The notes under the pieces: model-generated
Database searches by the model: none
What the model was told of the DNA's origin: nothing
The model's input: the letters and a program-made list of their open reading frames with translations, nothing else
Shown here: in pieces, positions 62,286 to 64,000 of the stretch
How the letters are laid out: every line of letters begins with the position of its first letter
How positions within the stretch are numbered: position 1 is the stretch's first letter
Translations under genes and position numbers: made by a program
Assembly: GCA_023954855.1 (NCBI GenBank)
Contig: JAGSGY010000014.1
Coordinates: 1-64,000, forward strand
Length of the DNA: 64,000 nucleotides
From: Pseudomonadota bacterium
GTDB lineage: Bacteria > Myxococcota_A > UBA796 > GCA-2862545
Direction: 5' to 3'

Positions 62286-63155
62286 ATGTCGCACGTCGTG
62301 ACGCGTCCGCGCGAACCGTTTTTGGTGGCCCACGGACGGCTGCGGGTGCACCAGGTTCCCGCCGCGCAGGACAACTTGGTCTGGCTGCTCGAGTGTGTGG
62401 CGACCGGCGTCACGGCCATCGTCGACGGACCGAGTGCCACCGAGGTGTTCGCGTACTGCAGTGCGCACGGCCTCACGCCCACGATGGTGCTCAACACCCA
62501 CACGCACCACGACCACATCGGTGTGAACGTCGATCTTGCCGAGAGAGGCCGACTCCCCGAGTTTACGGTCGTGGGAAGCAAGAAGATGGCGGCCCAGATT
62601 CCTGGCCTCACCCAGCCTGTCGAGGATGGCGATCGCGTCCGAGTCGGCGAGGTGAACGGCACCGCCTGGCTCACCGAGGGCCACATCGAGGGGCACATCA
62701 CCTTCGTCTTCGACGGAGCGGTGTTCTGCGGAGACACGCTGTTTACCGGCGGCTGCGGCTACCTGTTCGGCGGACCTTGGCAGCCGATGCACGCGAGCCT
62801 CTCCCGTCTCGCGGAACTTCCGGACGAGACCCTGGTGTGCTGCGCGCACGAGTACACCGAAGACAACCTTCGCTTTGCCTGGACCATCGAGCCCGACAAT
62901 GTGGCGCTGGCCGAGCGCATTCGTCACGTGTGGGCGGTTCGGGCCGAGGGGGGCTGCACGGTTCCGTCGACGATGGCCCAAGAGCGGGCGACCAACCCGT
63001 TTCTGCGCGGCGATTCCGAGGGCCTGAAGGCGGCTCTGAAGCTTCGAGTGCCTTCTGCTGATGTCGGGTCTGCCGGCACGACCTTCGCCGCTGCAAGAGC
63101 CCTGAAGGACACCGGAGCCCACAAGCGAGTGACCGATGGCGACCTCCCCCTCTAA
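62286..63155 (+). CDS. gloB: Glyoxalase II-like metallo-beta-lactamase-fold hydrolase
   Basis: The 289-residue protein hydrolyses S-D-lactoylglutathione or a similar thioester. Metal ligands are in THTHHDHIG (71-79), EGHIEGHITF, FCGDTLFTGGCGYLFGG and CCAHEYTEDNLRFA, all characteristic of hydroxyacylglutathione hydrolase. The C-terminal part ends NPFLRGDSEGLK, where family members have NPFLR. It has about 35 extra residues compared with E. coli GloB, mostly at the C terminus. GGAGGTC precedes the ATG. The last 20 bases overlap the next gene. Confidence 0.93.
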   Translation: MSHVVTRPREPFLVAHGRLRVHQVPAAQDNLVWLLECVATGVTAIVDGPSATEVFAYCSAHGLTPTMVLNTHTHHDHIGVNVDLAERGRLPEFTVVGSKKMAAQIPGLTQPVEDGDRVRVGEVNGTAWLTEGHIEGHITFVFDGAVFCGDTLFTGGCGYLFGGPWQPMHASLSRLAELPDETLVCCAHEYTEDNLRFAWTIEPDNVALAERIRHVWAVRAEGGCTVPSTMAQERATNPFLRGDSEGLKAALKLRVPSADVGSAGTTFAAARALKDTGAHKRVTDGDLPL

Positions 63156-63804
63156 ACCCGGCGCCTGGGCGTACGTGCGGGCGGCGTTCATCGCCTTTCA
63201 CCTGGTGGCGATCTCGTTGATGGCCATGCCCGCTCCGGGTGGCGGCATGTCGCGGAGCGCCTGGAAGGATCCGACGGTGCAGGCCGAGTTTCGGGCGTGG
63301 ACCGACCGCGTCAATGCCATGGGCGCTGACGTCACCCAGCAAGAGTTCGAGGATCGCCTCTGGGACTTCGCGACGGGCTTCATGAAGGCACGGACCAAGG
63401 TGCTCGCGCCGCTCGGGCCGTACTTCAAGTACACAGGTGCCAAGCAGTCTTGGCGCATGTTCGTCGCCCCGCACCGCTTTCCCGCCCGGCTTGAGTTTCG
63501 CGTGCGCATCGATGGCGACTGGCAGACCATCTACCGGGCGCGCTCGGACGAGTACACCTGGCTCGGCACTGAGCTCGACCACGATCGCATGCGCTCGGCC
63601 CAGTTTCGTTACGGATGGAGCCAGTACGCGGGGACCTACCGGCGCTTCTCGGACCACTACGCGGCCCGCGCCCTCGAGGACTATCCGGACGCCGATGCCT
63701 TCATGAGCGTGTTCTACAAGTACCGCACCCTCTCGCCAGAGGAGGCGCGCTCGGGCATGGACATCGAGGGGCGCTACATCTCCGCGCGAGTGGTGAACCG
63801 ATGA
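63136..63804 (+). CDS. Hypothetical membrane protein next to HTTM gene
   Basis: The 222-residue protein overlaps the glyoxalase II gene by 20 bases at its start (ATG 63136). It has one N-terminal membrane span (YVRAAFIAFHLVAISLMAMP) and a soluble domain with FVAPHRFPARLEFRVRID, WQTIYRARSDEYTWLG and FMSVFYKYRTLSPEEARSG. It overlaps the HTTM-domain gene by 4 bases (ATGA), so the two are likely partners. Such small proteins are often seen beside HTTM genes, but no activity is known. Confidence 0.75.
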   Translation: MATSPSKPGAWAYVRAAFIAFHLVAISLMAMPAPGGGMSRSAWKDPTVQAEFRAWTDRVNAMGADVTQQEFEDRLWDFATGFMKARTKVLAPLGPYFKYTGAKQSWRMFVAPHRFPARLEFRVRIDGDWQTIYRARSDEYTWLGTELDHDRMRSAQFRYGWSQYAGTYRRFSDHYAARALEDYPDADAFMSVFYKYRTLSPEEARSGMDIEGRYISARVVNR

Positions 63805-64000
63805 GGCTCGTCGATCGCTTTGTGCGCTTCTTCGATCAGCGCGAGCCCGCCACGCCGCTGGCGCTCGTTCGCATTCTTCTCGGCCTCACGACGGTGCTCA
63901 CCATTGGCTCCGTGGTGATTCACGGCCTGGTGCCGGTGCTCTGGTTCGACATCGCGGACGGCGGCTACCGCTCGCATCCGCAGGGGCCTTGGCTTGTGCA
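63801..64000 (+). CDS. HTTM domain protein, 3' partial
   Basis: Only 66 residues are in the window; the gene runs off the right edge. It begins MRLVDRFVRFFDQREPATPL, then ALVRILLGLTTVLTIGSVVI, a first membrane span, and WFDIADGGYR. This matches the start of HTTM-domain proteins, related to vitamin K-dependent gamma-glutamyl carboxylase. The ATG overlaps the previous stop as ATGA. Bacterial members have no established reaction. Confidence 0.75.
   Translation, partial: MRLVDRFVRFFDQREPATPLALVRILLGLTTVLTIGSVVIHGLVPVLWFDIADGGYRSHPQGPWLV

Noticed and set aside
59529-63155. 1208-codon plus-strand frame spanning the MFS and HelD-like genes
   Set aside because: Only its last 289 codons (glyoxalase II) show a real family; the rest is a shadow of other genes.

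Overview
The window is about 64 kb of GC-rich bacterial chromosome, dense with genes on both strands. It most resembles Myxococcota (former Deltaproteobacteria). Three secreted proteins end in a MYXO-CTERM-like tail (Cys-Gly-Cys, short hydrophobic stretch, Arg cluster) and there are many small lipoproteins. Other pointers are a zinc-free HemB, a zinc-free S4 and L33, and YbjN-like, DUF4397, DUF5916 and HTTM families. Placement is inference. No rRNA, tRNA, IS element, phage, CRISPR array or origin was seen. No gene-free stretch exceeds 300 bases; the longest are 2793-3042, 1676-1901, 26201-26404 and 51141-51334.

Layout. 1-3621: end of a DUF4397 repeat protein, an rpmG-rpsD transcript and a secreted SRPBCC protein. 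3625-10649: a five-gene minus-strand operon in which every junction is a 4-base ATGA overlap. It encodes an M48-like protein with a broken active site, a dynamin-like partner without a P-loop, a dynamin-like GTPase, a small GTPase and a SulP transporter. 10696-20963: a metallochaperone, a pseudopilin-like lipoprotein, hemB, two tandem secreted metalloproteases, a Nudix hydrolase, signal peptidase I, an O-methyltransferase, a degenerate PP2C fused to a cNMP-binding domain, and a TPR protein, pseudouridine synthase and exonuclease III run. 21034-25664: a wall amidase, two YbjN-like proteins and a type II glutamine synthetase.

26405-42482 holds a reductive pyrimidine catabolic region. Dihydropyrimidinase, an NCS1 permease, methylmalonate-semialdehyde dehydrogenase and a class III aminotransferase form one operon (26405-32159). 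A cytosine-deaminase-like enzyme lies at 37212-38375 and both dihydropyrimidine dehydrogenase subunits at 39904-42482. Together they could carry cytosine, uracil or thymine to acetyl-CoA or propionyl-CoA; only beta-ureidopropionase is not seen.

42484-64000: two class I aminotransferases, a pair of large secreted paralogous proteins (46147-51140), three tandem AIM24-family genes and an ABC exporter (51335-55311), a DUF5916 outer-membrane protein, an MFS exporter, a HelD-like ATPase, glyoxalase II and the start of an HTTM gene.

The best candidates for something undescribed are the ATGA-coupled GTPase operon, the large secreted pair, and the AIM24 triplet. Several convergent gene pairs share their stop codons on one CTAG or CTAA tetranucleotide.
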